Part shown: positions 1 through 7,889 of the stretch, piece by piece | Layout: each line of letters starts with the position of its first letter | How positions within the stretch are numbered: the stretch's first letter is position 1 | Assembly: GCF_900474295.1 (NCBI RefSeq) | Contig: NZ_UCOB01000006.1 | Span: 1-64,000, forward strand | From: Synechococcus sp. UW140 | Lineage (GTDB): Bacteria > Cyanobacteriota > Cyanobacteriia > PCC-6307 > Cyanobiaceae | Length of the DNA stretch: 64,000 nt | Reading direction: 5' to 3' | Notes under the pieces: generated by a model | The model's database searches: none | Told to the model about the DNA's origin: nothing | The model's input: only the letters and a program-made list of their open reading frames with translations | Translations under genes and position numbers: made by a program

Positions 1-76
1 GACGTGCACCGGCATTGAGGGGTCGAGGTTGAGCGGCAGCCGGTGCACGGTGCTGCCTAGGAGGGCTGCAAGGGGC
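1..76. other. Left-edge stretch with no assignable gene
   Basis: This edge lies downstream of the minus-strand aminotransferase. On the minus strand a frame is open from about position 105 to the edge, with a GTG at 46-48, so it could hold the first ~16 codons of another minus-strand gene. There is no clear ribosome binding site and the peptide is too short to recognise. Nothing else is visible. Confidence 0.25.
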
Positions 77-1291
77 TCAGGCCACCATTTGCTCTTGGGC
101 GCTGCTGCTCAGAAGACGTTTCACCACCCTGATCACACGATCCTGCTGTTCCTCGCTCAGTTCGGGGAAGATCGGCAAGCTCAGCACTTCACTGCAGAGC
201 TGTTCGGTCATCGGCAGGCTGCCAGGTGCAAGCCCGAGGTCGACATAGGCGGGCTGACGGTGGATCGGAATCGGGTAATAGATGATCGTGCTCACCCCTT
301 GCTCCTGCAGGCTTTGCTTGAGCCAATCACGACGATGGCTCTTGGGCAGCCCAAAGTGGCTGGCTGGATTACTGCCAGGAGCGGACTCGGTTTGCTGCTC
401 CTCTTGGCTGAGATTGACGCGCACGACAAATTGATTCCAGCCATGGCCCACGGCAGGATCGGCCGCAGGATCGGGTAATTCCAAGCCTGGGAGGTCTGCC
501 AGAGCCTTGATGTAGCGAGAGGCAATCGCAGCCCGCTTCTCCACCCAAGTGCTCAGATGGGGCAGCTTGACGTTGAGCACCGCTGCTTGCAGGGCATCAA
601 GTCGGCTGTTGTAGCCCAATGCGGTGTGGAGGTAGCGGCGAGGCATGCCATGCACCGCCAGTTCGCGTATGCGCTGGGCAAGGCCATCGTCATCGCAAGT
701 GACGGCGCCGCCATCGCCTGCTCCGCCCAAATTCTTGGTGGGGAAGAAGCTGAAGCAGCCCACATCGCCCCAGCTGCCCACCGGTTTGCCGTTCCAGTTG
801 GCACCTGTCGCTTGAGCACAATCCTCAACCACCTGGAGGCGGTGGCGTCGAGCGATCGCCATCAGCGCTTCCATATCGACCGGCCGGCCGAACAGATGCA
901 CTGGCATTAACGCTTTGGTGTTCGGCGTGATGGCAGCTTCGATCTTGGTGAGATCAATCAGATAGGTAATCGGATCGACATCCACGAACACCGGGGTGGC
1001 ACCAACCGCACTGATTGCCTCGGCGGTGGCAAAAAAGCTGAAGGAGGCGGTGATCACTTGATCGCCTGCTCCGATACCGAGGCCACGCAGGGCAAGGATC
1101 AGGGCGTCGGTGCCGCTGTTGCAACCCACGCTATGAGCTGTGCTCACACAGGTTGAGAAAGCCGTCTCAAAGCTCTGGATCTCACCGCCGCCGATGTATT
1201 GGCCGCTGTGCAACACGCGCAGAATGGCGTCGTCCAGCTCAGGCCCCAGATCGGTGAGCTGCTGACTGAGACTGAAGGGAGGCACCTGCAT
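77..1291 (-). CDS. DegT/DnrJ/EryC1 family PLP-dependent aminotransferase
   Basis: 404 aa. Members of this fold-type I family transaminate nucleotide-linked keto-sugars for surface polysaccharides or secondary sugars. The protein shows the expected small-residue turn near residues 57-62 (GCNSGTD), the PLP-ring aspartate D157 (VVEDCAQ) and the Schiff-base lysine K186 in SFFPTKNLGG, so it should be catalytically competent. The ATG at 1291 is the natural start, and the length is slightly above the usual ~370-390 aa because of a Q/E-rich insert around residues 295-310. The thioredoxin-like gene on the same strand ends 19 bp upstream, so the two may be co-transcribed. The sugar substrate cannot be told from sequence. 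Confidence 0.93.
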   Translation of the reverse strand: MQVPPFSLSQQLTDLGPELDDAILRVLHSGQYIGGGEIQSFETAFSTCVSTAHSVGCNSGTDALILALRGLGIGAGDQVITASFSFFATAEAISAVGATPVFVDVDPITYLIDLTKIEAAITPNTKALMPVHLFGRPVDMEALMAIARRHRLQVVEDCAQATGANWNGKPVGSWGDVGCFSFFPTKNLGGAGDGGAVTCDDDGLAQRIRELAVHGMPRRYLHTALGYNSRLDALQAAVLNVKLPHLSTWVEKRAAIASRYIKALADLPGLELPDPAADPAVGHGWNQFVVRVNLSQEEQQTESAPGSNPASHFGLPKSHRRDWLKQSLQEQGVSTIIYYPIPIHRQPAYVDLGLAPGSLPMTEQLCSEVLSLPIFPELSEEQQDRVIRVVKRLLSSSAQEQMVA

Positions 1292-1310
1292 GAGGGAAAC
1301 CTTAAGCCGT

Positions 1311-1907
1311 CTACCTAAACCATTGGGGCTCCTCGCCAGGGTGCCACTTGATGTTGCAGCCGAGCGAAGGGTGTTGTTCCGGATTGGGAGCGTTCCCTTT
1401 CAGCACGGCATCCAGGGCTGCGCGTAGGTCGTGGCCATCCAGAGCCCGGTCATTGCCCGGTCGGCTTGCATCCAATTGGCCTCGGTAGCGCAAGGTCTCG
1501 ATTCCCTTGCGATCTGGAGCGAACAGATAGAACTCGGGCGTGCAGGCGGCTTGGAGGGCTTTCGCCAGAGTCTGCTTTTGGTCGAGCAGATAGGGAAAGT
1601 GCCAGTGGTTCCTTCGGGCTTGGTTTGCCAGCGCATCAGCTCCGTCCTGGGGATGGGTGATCCAGCTGTTGCTGGCCACCCCCAGCAGGCTCACTTGTTG
1701 GCCGTAGTCCTGTTCGAGTCGGGTCAGTTCTGCTTCGATGTGCTTCACGAACGGGCAGTGACTGCACAGCAACATCAGCAGCACGGGACGCTGTGGAAGT
1801 TGGCTGCTCTTGATCAGCCCATCGCTCCCTGTGCCTGCGGCCACCGGCAGGGCGAACGCCGGCATTGCACTAGCGAGTGGAAGCATGGTGGAGGGTGTCA
1901 GAACCAT
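1311..1907 (-). CDS. Thioredoxin-fold (AhpC/TSA-like) protein
   Basis: 198 aa. After a short N-terminal segment the core contains a thioredoxin-type beta-strand followed by C48-S-H-C51-P, a CxxC redox pair, then the cis-proline region (CTPEFYLF) and a conserved C-terminal SLGCNIKW motif typical of a bacterial family annotated as thioredoxin family or redoxin-domain proteins. It is predicted to be a dithiol/peroxide oxidoreductase; the partner is unknown. The start is uncertain: ATG at 1907 or the internal ATG at 1886. The residues before the core are hydrophobic (around residues 10-25), which could be a weak signal or anchor. It is divergent from the lipoprotein gene and precedes the DegT gene on the same strand. 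Confidence 0.85.
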   Translation of the reverse strand: MVLTPSTMLPLASAMPAFALPVAAGTGSDGLIKSSQLPQRPVLLMLLCSHCPFVKHIEAELTRLEQDYGQQVSLLGVASNSWITHPQDGADALANQARRNHWHFPYLLDQKQTLAKALQAACTPEFYLFAPDRKGIETLRYRGQLDASRPGNDRALDGHDLRAALDAVLKGNAPNPEQHPSLGCNIKWHPGEEPQWFR

Positions 1908-2011
1908 GAAACGGCGGCGCTTTGCCCTCAGGATGGGCCGGAATCTGCTGGAGTCGTGTCGTGGCTGTGCAGCGCATCACCCCGCTAACCCAACACGGTG
2001 TGGCCTTCCCT

Positions 2012-2554
2012 ATGCGCATGGCGTCCTTGCTGTTCGGGGCTGGGGTGATGTTGGCGCTCACTGCCTGCAACAGCTCGGAGCCCAGTCCTGCCTGGAAGGT
2101 GTTCCCGCTGCAACGCCATCAAGCTCACGACGGTCTGGCGGTGGTGAACCAGCCTGATGGCTACGGGATCCATCTCTATCTCGAGACGGATACAACCGAC
2201 AGGGCTGTCTGCAAGCCGCGCTGGTTGGTCGATCCAGCGCGGCTGTTTAACGGCAATGGCAGCCATCCGTTCTCGTCCGGTGTGGCGACTAGGCAGGAGT
2301 TCTTTACCGCTGTGGGTCGCAAGGATGTGCGCAGTGCCCTTGAGCAAGAGCTCAAGGCGCTGTGCGCGGCCAGGGTGCCCCAGGCTCGTTGGCTTTGGAT
2401 CGAACCTCCGCGCCAGGCTTCAGACGTGAGGCCTCTGCACTTGCCGGCGCTGGAGGAGCACCACCTGCTCACCGATCCAGCTGAGGAGAATGCTCGTCAG
2501 GAGGCGTTACTGGTAAAACCCTCCCAGACCACGGATTCCGCATCGCGCCAGTAA
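2012..2554 (+). CDS. Putative lipoprotein of unknown function
   Basis: 180 aa starting at ATG 2012 (a second ATG lies at 2018). Residues 1-18 form a signal peptide ending in a lipobox LTAC with the lipidated cysteine at C19, so the mature protein is probably membrane-anchored on the outer face of the plasma membrane or in the outer membrane. The remainder has no motif I recognise; it holds two further cysteines and a Glu-rich tail. An in-frame extension upstream to 1922 exists but would bury the signal peptide, so it was not used. The 3' end overlaps the convergent photolyase-like N-domain gene by 58 bp. Confidence 0.75.
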   Translation: MRMASLLFGAGVMLALTACNSSEPSPAWKVFPLQRHQAHDGLAVVNQPDGYGIHLYLETDTTDRAVCKPRWLVDPARLFNGNGSHPFSSGVATRQEFFTAVGRKDVRSALEQELKALCAARVPQARWLWIEPPRQASDVRPLHLPALEEHHLLTDPAEENARQEALLVKPSQTTDSASRQ

Positions 2555-2940
2555 CGGCTGAAGCGTCCCAGCCTGGGAGGGCGTGGAGGGTTCACAAAGG
2601 CGTCAGGTTCCAACAGCACGATCGGCCATTGCCGTCGGATGGAGTTGGCGATTCGCTGAAGGCGGGGGTCGACCGGGCGGCTACTCACGACGCCATCGGC
2701 TGTGTGGCACTTGGCGAAGGCCATCACTTCAGCTGCGACATCGCCTTTGCGCAGGCTCACAGGCAACGCCAATGCACTCTCGTACAGAAAGCCAATCCGC
2801 TTGCGGCTGATGTGGGCTGAGCTGATCCAGGCACTGTCGAATACGAACAGGGCCGGGGCTTGGGGCCAGGCGAGCAGGGCTGGGTTGCGGGGACCGAGTG
2901 CTTCCTCATGCACCCAGAGGACGGGACGTTGTAAGGGCAT
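2497..2940 (-). CDS. Stand-alone photolyase/cryptochrome N-terminal (alpha/beta) domain-like protein
   Basis: 147 aa from ATG 2940. The sequence resembles the N-terminal Rossmann-like antenna domain of class I photolyases: an opening strand (PVLWVHEEALG) followed by NPAL, then PALFVFD, an R-[KR]-x-G-FL-x-ES helix and a final strand. It ends before any FAD-binding domain. It lies 7 bp downstream of the FAD-binding-domain gene on the same strand, so the two halves of a photolyase appear as separate genes in reversed order. An alternative longer start at 3087 would overlap the upstream gene and add a Pro-rich stretch; I consider it unlikely. The assignment is from remote similarity seen by eye. 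Confidence 0.6.
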   Translation of the reverse strand: MPLQRPVLWVHEEALGPRNPALLAWPQAPALFVFDSAWISSAHISRKRIGFLYESALALPVSLRKGDVAAEVMAFAKCHTADGVVSSRPVDPRLQRIANSIRRQWPIVLLEPDAFVNPPRPPRLGRFSRYWRDAESVVWEGFTSNAS

Positions 2941-2947
2941 GGTGGCT

Positions 2948-3892
2948 TCAGCGTTTTGGGCGGGCGGCGGCGGCTGAGGGCCGGGCAAAGGTGGCGCCTC
3001 GCTCCCTCCCATGCGTTCCGCCGGTGTCGCCGATGGCGGCTGGGGGGGCAAAGAGCTGGGTCTCGAGTTGTGCGTAGCTGCCTTCAAACGGACAACAGCC
3101 TGCGCTGGGGCAATCCGTGCAGAACCGGCCCTTGCTGTATCGCTCCAAGTTTTCGCGGTTAAAGAAATAGGGCTTGTGGCTGAAGCTGCTGGCCACCCAT
3201 TGCCAACTCAGGTGGTTGCTGGCTGGATCGCCATCCAACAGATGCTCAAGGAACCAGTCGGCCCCTGCCTTCCAGTGCACCCGTCGCCAGTGCACCACGT
3301 AGGCCGCAAGCCACAGGCGGGCGTGGTTGTGCAGCCAGCCTGTTTCAACCAAGTCCGCTTGGAACCGATCCATACAGGCCAGTCCGGTCCGTCCTGTGCG
3401 GATGTCGTCCGGCACGTTTCGGCCATAAGAGTTCGGATCGTGGCCGGTGTTGAGTTCCTCTTGGTTGTTGTTGATCTGATCACCTAGGCCGGTCCATATC
3501 CGCTGCCAAAAATCCCGCCAGCCCAGCTCCTTGATCAGCGTCGCTCCGTCTTCTCGCTGCTGGCGGTGCTGGCGCAGTTGGTCAAAAACCGCCTCACGCA
3601 CTTCCGCAAGGCTGAGAACGCCGTGTCGGATGTATGGCGACAGCTGGGTGACGGCGCCATCGAGATGGTTTCGGCTGCGCCCGTAACACTTGGCATTCAT
3701 CCGTTCCAGCTGCCGTTCGGCTGCATCACGTCCCCCGCGGAGTGGGCTGAGGCCTCCTTCGGTCTGCGGAAACAGCTGTTCCAGATCCTGTGCGAACTCG
3801 TCTCGGTTCGGGAACTCCCGGGGCAGGTCGTCCTCTGCAACTGCCCAGTTCAGGGGTGGTGGAGCGGGCAGCTGGGTCAACGGGGCGTCCAC
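2948..3892 (-). CDS. FAD-binding domain protein, photolyase/cryptochrome family lacking the N-terminal domain
   Basis: 314 aa. Nearly the whole protein is the helical FAD-binding domain of class I photolyases and cryptochromes. Visible hallmarks are TQLSPYIRHGVLS (82-94), KELGWRDFWQ (121-130), TGWLHNHARLWLAAY (184-198), the LLDGD turn (218-222) and ASNHLSWQWVASS (224-236). The alpha/beta antenna domain is absent from this polypeptide; a candidate for it follows 7 bp downstream as a separate gene. A cysteine cluster C258-x2-C-x4-CC sits near the end and could hold metal or be redox active. The C-terminal ~30 residues are low-complexity (Ala/Arg/Pro). Likely a light-dependent DNA repair or signalling flavoprotein; activity is not provable from sequence. 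Confidence 0.85.
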   Translation of the reverse strand: MDAPLTQLPAPPPLNWAVAEDDLPREFPNRDEFAQDLEQLFPQTEGGLSPLRGGRDAAERQLERMNAKCYGRSRNHLDGAVTQLSPYIRHGVLSLAEVREAVFDQLRQHRQQREDGATLIKELGWRDFWQRIWTGLGDQINNNQEELNTGHDPNSYGRNVPDDIRTGRTGLACMDRFQADLVETGWLHNHARLWLAAYVVHWRRVHWKAGADWFLEHLLDGDPASNHLSWQWVASSFSHKPYFFNRENLERYSKGRFCTDCPSAGCCPFEGSYAQLETQLFAPPAAIGDTGGTHGRERGATFARPSAAAARPKR

Positions 3893-3991
3893 CTGGCACT
3901 GGCTTTCACTCTGTCGTTCTGCAGTTGAAAGCGCGAATGGTCGCAGTGTGGGGGAGAATCACCCGAATTGTTATCCCGCGGGCACGGCTCG

Positions 3992-4774
3992 ATGCTTCTC
4001 GATCTCACCGGCAAGAAGATCCTCGTCACAGGTATTGCCAACAACCGTTCGATTGCCTGGGGGATCGCCCAGCAGCTCAAGGCCGCTGGTGCCGAGTTGG
4101 GCATCACCTATCTGCCGGATGACAAGGGTCGTTTCGAGGCGAAGGTGCGCGAGCTCACCGCTCCCCTTGAGCCCAGCCTCTTTCTGCCTCTGAATGTGCA
4201 GGACGCTGACCAAATGGAAACGGTGTTCGCCGAGATCAAGGAGAAGTGGGGCCAGCTGGACGGGCTGGTGCATTGCCTTGCCTTTGCGGGGAAGGAGGAG
4301 TTGATCGGTGATTACAGCGCCACCACGGCTGCAGGCTTTGCCCGTGCTCTGGAGATCAGCGCCTACTCCCTGGCTCCCCTTTGTGCCTATGCCAAGCCGC
4401 TGTTCAGTGAGAAAGCTGGTGTGATCACGCTCTCCTACTTGGGCTCTGAGCGGGCCATCCCCAACTACAACGTCATGGGTGTGGCTAAGGCGGCTTTGGA
4501 AGCCTCCGTGCGTTATCTGGCGGCGGAGCTGGGCCCTGAGAAGCAAGTTCGAGTCAATGCCATTAGTGCTGGCCCGATCCGCACCCTCGCAAGTTCGGCC
4601 ATCGGCGGCATCCTCGACATGATTCACAACGTGGAGGAGAAGGCTCCTCTGCGCCGCACCGTCACTCAGATGGAGGTGGGTGGCACCGCTGCCTTCCTGC
4701 TCAGCGATCTGGCTAGCGGGATCTCTGGCCAGACCATCTACGTCGACTCCGGCTACTGCATTAACGGCATGTGA
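3992..4774 (+). CDS. fabI: Enoyl-[acyl-carrier-protein] reductase (NADH)
   Basis: 260 aa. FabI catalyses the last reduction of each fatty acid elongation cycle (enoyl-ACP to acyl-ACP) in the cytoplasm. The N-terminal dinucleotide-binding segment reads [13 protein letters not shown] (residues 14-26), and the catalytic triad Y149, Y159 and K166 (YNVMGVAK) matches the spacing of the characterised enzyme. The ATG at 3992 is preferred over the in-frame TTG at 3968 because the family begins MLLDLTGK. It is divergent from the photolyase-like gene, with ~100 bp between them, and is followed by the palindrome and hisB on the same strand. Confidence 0.97.
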   Translation: MLLDLTGKKILVTGIANNRSIAWGIAQQLKAAGAELGITYLPDDKGRFEAKVRELTAPLEPSLFLPLNVQDADQMETVFAEIKEKWGQLDGLVHCLAFAGKEELIGDYSATTAAGFARALEISAYSLAPLCAYAKPLFSEKAGVITLSYLGSERAIPNYNVMGVAKAALEASVRYLAAELGPEKQVRVNAISAGPIRTLASSAIGGILDMIHNVEEKAPLRRTVTQMEVGGTAAFLLSDLASGISGQTIYVDSGYCINGM

Positions 4775-4831
4775 TGGGTTGCCAGCGAGCAGGCATCGGC
4801 TGAAGGAGGCTGGTGCCTTTTGCTCTGTTCG

Positions 4832-4861
4832 GCATGATCAGTCAGTACTGACTGATCATGC
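4832..4861. repeat. 30-bp perfect palindrome upstream of hisB
   Basis: Every base from 4832 to 4861 pairs symmetrically about the 4846/4847 axis; the left arm is GCATGATCAGTCAGT and the right arm is its exact complement. There is no spacer and no T-run on either side, so it is unlike a standard terminator. It sits 19 bp before the hisB ATG and 57 bp after the fabI stop. It could be an operator for a dimeric regulator, a 5'-leader hairpin or an mRNA 3'-end stabiliser. Confidence 0.9.
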
Positions 4862-4880
4862 GCTTCGAGCGCAGAGGGCC

Positions 4881-5483
4881 ATGCGCACAGGTGAAGTCCA
4901 TCGCGTCACCGGTGAAACTGATGTGCGCGTCAGGCTTGGCCTTGACGGCAATGGACGCTGCACGGCCTCGACGGGTGTGCCTTTCCTGGATCACATGCTC
5001 CACCAGATCAGTAGCCACGGGCTGATTGACCTGGAGATTGCGGCCACAGGAGACACCCATATTGATGACCATCACACCAATGAGGATGTGGGTATCGCTG
5101 TGGGCCAGGCTCTGTCCCAGGCCCTTGGTGATCGCCGCGGCATCCATCGATTCGGACATTTCGTCGCCCCGTTGGATGAGGCCTTGGTGCAAGTGGCACT
5201 GGATTGTTCAGGCAGGCCTCACCTCAGCTTCGGACTGGACATCCCGACCCAGAAGATCGGCTCATACGACACCGAGCTGGTGAAGGAGTTCTTTGTGGCT
5301 GTGGTGAACAATTCAGGTCTCACCTTGCACATCCGTCAGCTCGATGGAGTGAATTCGCATCACATCGTGGAGGCTTGTTTCAAGGCCTTTGCTCGAGCCC
5401 TGCGCCTCGCCACCGAGATCGATCCTCGGCGGGCAGGGGCGGTGCCAAGCAGCAAGGGCGTGCTGGAGCAGGCCGGGAGCTAA
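4881..5483 (+). CDS. hisB: Imidazoleglycerol-phosphate dehydratase
   Basis: 200 aa from ATG 4881. The enzyme converts imidazole-glycerol phosphate to imidazole-acetol phosphate in histidine synthesis and binds two Mn ions through repeated histidine motifs. Here these read [18 protein letters not shown], and later [16 protein letters not shown], all intact. It is the monofunctional form: there is no fused histidinol-phosphatase domain. An in-frame extension to 4680 would run through the palindrome and the end of fabI and is rejected. The 3' end is 56 bp before the carotenoid oxygenase start. Confidence 0.97.
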   Translation: MRTGEVHRVTGETDVRVRLGLDGNGRCTASTGVPFLDHMLHQISSHGLIDLEIAATGDTHIDDHHTNEDVGIAVGQALSQALGDRRGIHRFGHFVAPLDEALVQVALDCSGRPHLSFGLDIPTQKIGSYDTELVKEFFVAVVNNSGLTLHIRQLDGVNSHHIVEACFKAFARALRLATEIDPRRAGAVPSSKGVLEQAGS

Positions 5484-5539
5484 CGCCCACGCTTCATAGT
5501 CCGTTACGAGAAGATGAACGTCTTGATGCTCGTGCTGTT

Positions 5540-7051
5540 GTGACTGTTGCTCCTGCCACTGCCCGTTTCAATAGGGCTGACTGGGCCAGCGCCTTCCGCA
5601 ACGTTGAGCAGGAGCTCACGCGGGAGAGGGTGCCGGTGGCCAGAGGGAGTGTTCCGGCCCAACTCGAGGGCTGTCTCTACCGCAACGGGCCGGGCCGGCT
5701 TGAACGGGATGGTCAGTCCGTGCATCACCCCTTTGATGGCGACGGCATGATCACCGCGATCAATTTTGGTGCAGGCGAAGCCCACTGCAGCAACCGCTTC
5801 GTGCGCACCAAAGGCTGGAAGGAGGAAGAGCAGGCCGGTCGCTTTCTCTATCGGGGCGTCTTCGGCACTCAGAAGCCAGGTGGTGCACTGGCCAATGCAT
5901 TCGATCTGCGCCTCAAGAACATTGCCAATACCCATGTGGTGCGATTGGGAGATCAGCTCCTCGCCCTCTGGGAGGCGGCCGAACCCCACGCGCTAGACCC
6001 TGAAAGCCTTGAGACACGGGGGCTGTCGCTGCTCGATGGGGTGCTGAGTCAGGGCGAGGCCTTCAGTGCCCACCCCCGCTTTGATCCCGGCCATCACGGC
6101 AGTCCCCGCATGGTCACGTTTGGGGTGAACACCGGGCCTCGAAGCACGATCCGTTTGATGGAGTTCGCCACTCAAGACGATCCCTCTGCGGCCATCCGGG
6201 CCGGAGATCTGCTCTGTGATCGCCGCGACAGCTTCAACGGTTTTGCCTTCCTCCACGATTTCGCTATCACGCCGAACTGGGCAGTGTTTCTGCAGAACGC
6301 AGTGGCGTTCAATCCGCTGCCTTTCGTGATGGGCCAGAAGGGTGCAGCGCAGTGCTTGGCCTCCAAGACAGGCGGCCAAGCGATGTTTTGGTTGGTGCCG
6401 CGGGAGTCAGGGGCTTATGCCGGAGAGCCTCCCCGTCTGGTGCCTGCGCCCGAAGGGTTTGTCTTTCACCATGTCAATGCCTGGGAGGAGAACGATGCTG
6501 TGCTGATCGACAGCATCCACTACAGCGATTTCCCCTCGATCGGGCCGGAGGTGGATTTCCGTGAGGTGGATTTCGACAGCATTCCTGCCGGTCTGCTGAA
6601 GCGTTGTCGCATCGATCTCCCTAGTGGTCAGTGCAGCACTGAGCTGCTTGGAGACCGTTGCTGTGAGTTCGCAATGGTGCATCCCAACCATCAAGGCCTG
6701 CCTGCACGCTTCGCCTGGATGGCGGTTGCGGAGCGGGAGCAGGGCAATGATCCCCTGCAGGCCATTCAAAAGCGGGATGTTCACACCGGTGAAACGCAGC
6801 GATGGAGTGCCGCGCCGCGCGGGTTTGTGAGCGAGCCGATCATGGTGCCCCGCCCAGGCAGTGCAAAGGAAGACGATGGTTGGGTGCTGGTTCCTGTCTG
6901 GAACAGTGCCCGCCAAGCCACTGATCTAGTGATTCTGAGGGCTGACGACCTCCAAGAGCAGGCCGTGCTGGAGCTTCCCCTGGCGATTCCTCATGGTTTG
7001 CATGGCAGCTGGGTGCCCAGTCATGGTTTGACGCAGCCCGGTCACGGTTGA
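5540..7051 (+). CDS. Carotenoid oxygenase (carotenoid/apocarotenoid cleavage dioxygenase family)
   Basis: 503 aa, assuming the GTG start at 5540. The family uses a four-histidine Fe(II) centre to cleave carotenoids oxidatively, giving apocarotenoids or retinal. All four iron ligands are present in recognisable contexts: AHPRFDP (H178), FLHDFAIT (H239), FHHVNAWEE (H310/311) and HGLHGSW near residues 485-490. The protein has the LEGCLYRNGPG entry strand expected at the start of the seven-bladed propeller. An open frame runs upstream to 5204 inside hisB but those residues are hisB shadow. No strong ribosome binding site precedes the GTG, so the start is uncertain. It may be co-transcribed with hisB. 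Confidence 0.92.
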   Translation: MTVAPATARFNRADWASAFRNVEQELTRERVPVARGSVPAQLEGCLYRNGPGRLERDGQSVHHPFDGDGMITAINFGAGEAHCSNRFVRTKGWKEEEQAGRFLYRGVFGTQKPGGALANAFDLRLKNIANTHVVRLGDQLLALWEAAEPHALDPESLETRGLSLLDGVLSQGEAFSAHPRFDPGHHGSPRMVTFGVNTGPRSTIRLMEFATQDDPSAAIRAGDLLCDRRDSFNGFAFLHDFAITPNWAVFLQNAVAFNPLPFVMGQKGAAQCLASKTGGQAMFWLVPRESGAYAGEPPRLVPAPEGFVFHHVNAWEENDAVLIDSIHYSDFPSIGPEVDFREVDFDSIPAGLLKRCRIDLPSGQCSTELLGDRCCEFAMVHPNHQGLPARFAWMAVAEREQGNDPLQAIQKRDVHTGETQRWSAAPRGFVSEPIMVPRPGSAKEDDGWVLVPVWNSARQATDLVILRADDLQEQAVLELPLAIPHGLHGSWVPSHGLTQPGHG

Positions 7052-7106
7052 GCAGGATTGTTTTGCCTGACTTCTCCAGCATGGGGATGTGGTCTGATCG
7101 TTCTCG

Positions 7107-7850
7107 ATGACGATGCTGAGCTTCTGTCCACTCCCTGCCGTGTCTCGATGCACTCTGGGTGCTTGTGCTGGATGGGCTTCATTGGCTCCGCTTGGGCTTG
7201 GGCTACAGCTGCTGCCTGTGGCGCCGATGATGGCTGCGGAGCGTGTTTGCAACGGCACCCTTCTCCAGATCAAGGTGCTTGAACGCGGCACTGTTGTGAG
7301 TGATCGGTTTCGCTTTTCGCTGCGTCTGGAGGCTGAGGCCAGCACCAAGAGTGCAGCAACGAGCCTGCTCAATCAGCGGGTTGAGCAGGCTCGTCGGGAG
7401 ATCAAGCCGTTGGCGATGGGCCGGCTCACGATTGCCGCTCCCCGTCATGACCGCATGGGTAGTGGTGGCGCTGGGCGCCGTGTCGAACGGGCTAGCACCA
7501 GCATGAGCGGTGAAGTGAGCCGCCTTCGTTACGACGCCCTGATTCAGACCGCTGCTCGGCTTGAAGGGGTGCGGCTGCAGGGGATGCTCTCCCTCGCCTC
7601 TCGCACTGGCAACACGTCGCTGGCTGATCAGTTGTTGGAGCAGGCTTTGCTGAATGGTCGTGGACGGGCCGAGCTCACGGCCAAGGCCCTTGGCCTGCGG
7701 CGGGTTGATTTGCTGCGAATTGATCAGCGAGGGTTTGGTGTCCAGCCGATGGCCATGGCCTCGCGCCAGGCCAGTGAGGGTTACAACCCTGATGAAGCGC
7801 CCAAGCCAAGCCAGACGCTCAGCCTTGATCTCTCGTACTGCCTGAGCTGA
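7107..7850 (+). CDS. SIMPL (DUF541) domain protein, exported
   Basis: 247 aa. The N-terminal ~43 residues look like a long signal peptide (hydrophobic stretch SLAPLGLGLQLLP followed by an Ala-rich cleavage region), so the product is probably periplasmic or envelope-associated. The remainder fits the SIMPL/DUF541 family, whose members are exported and linked to cell-surface or oxidative-stress functions of unclear mechanism. No catalytic motif is visible. Start candidates are ATG 7107 or ATG 7113. It sits 55 bp after the carotenoid oxygenase and just before an MFS gene on the same strand. Confidence 0.7.
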   Translation: MTMLSFCPLPAVSRCTLGACAGWASLAPLGLGLQLLPVAPMMAAERVCNGTLLQIKVLERGTVVSDRFRFSLRLEAEASTKSAATSLLNQRVEQARREIKPLAMGRLTIAAPRHDRMGSGGAGRRVERASTSMSGEVSRLRYDALIQTAARLEGVRLQGMLSLASRTGNTSLADQLLEQALLNGRGRAELTAKALGLRRVDLLRIDQRGFGVQPMAMASRQASEGYNPDEAPKPSQTLSLDLSYCLS

Positions 7851-7858
7851 ACCTGATT

Positions 7859-7885
7859 CACACAATGGGGCTACCCCTAGGTGTG
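7859..7885 (+). promoter_or_regulatory. Nested hairpin in the leader of the MFS gene
   Basis: The segment folds as CACAC / GTGTG outside a GGGG-CTA-CCCC stem, with the transporter ATG only 4 nt beyond. It could weakly terminate the upstream transcript or occlude the MFS ribosome binding site. There is no T-run, so I cannot choose between these. Confidence 0.35.
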
Positions 7886-7889
7886 TTGG

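Noticed and set aside
3971-4627. 218-codon minus-strand frame
   Set aside because: Antisense shadow of fabI.
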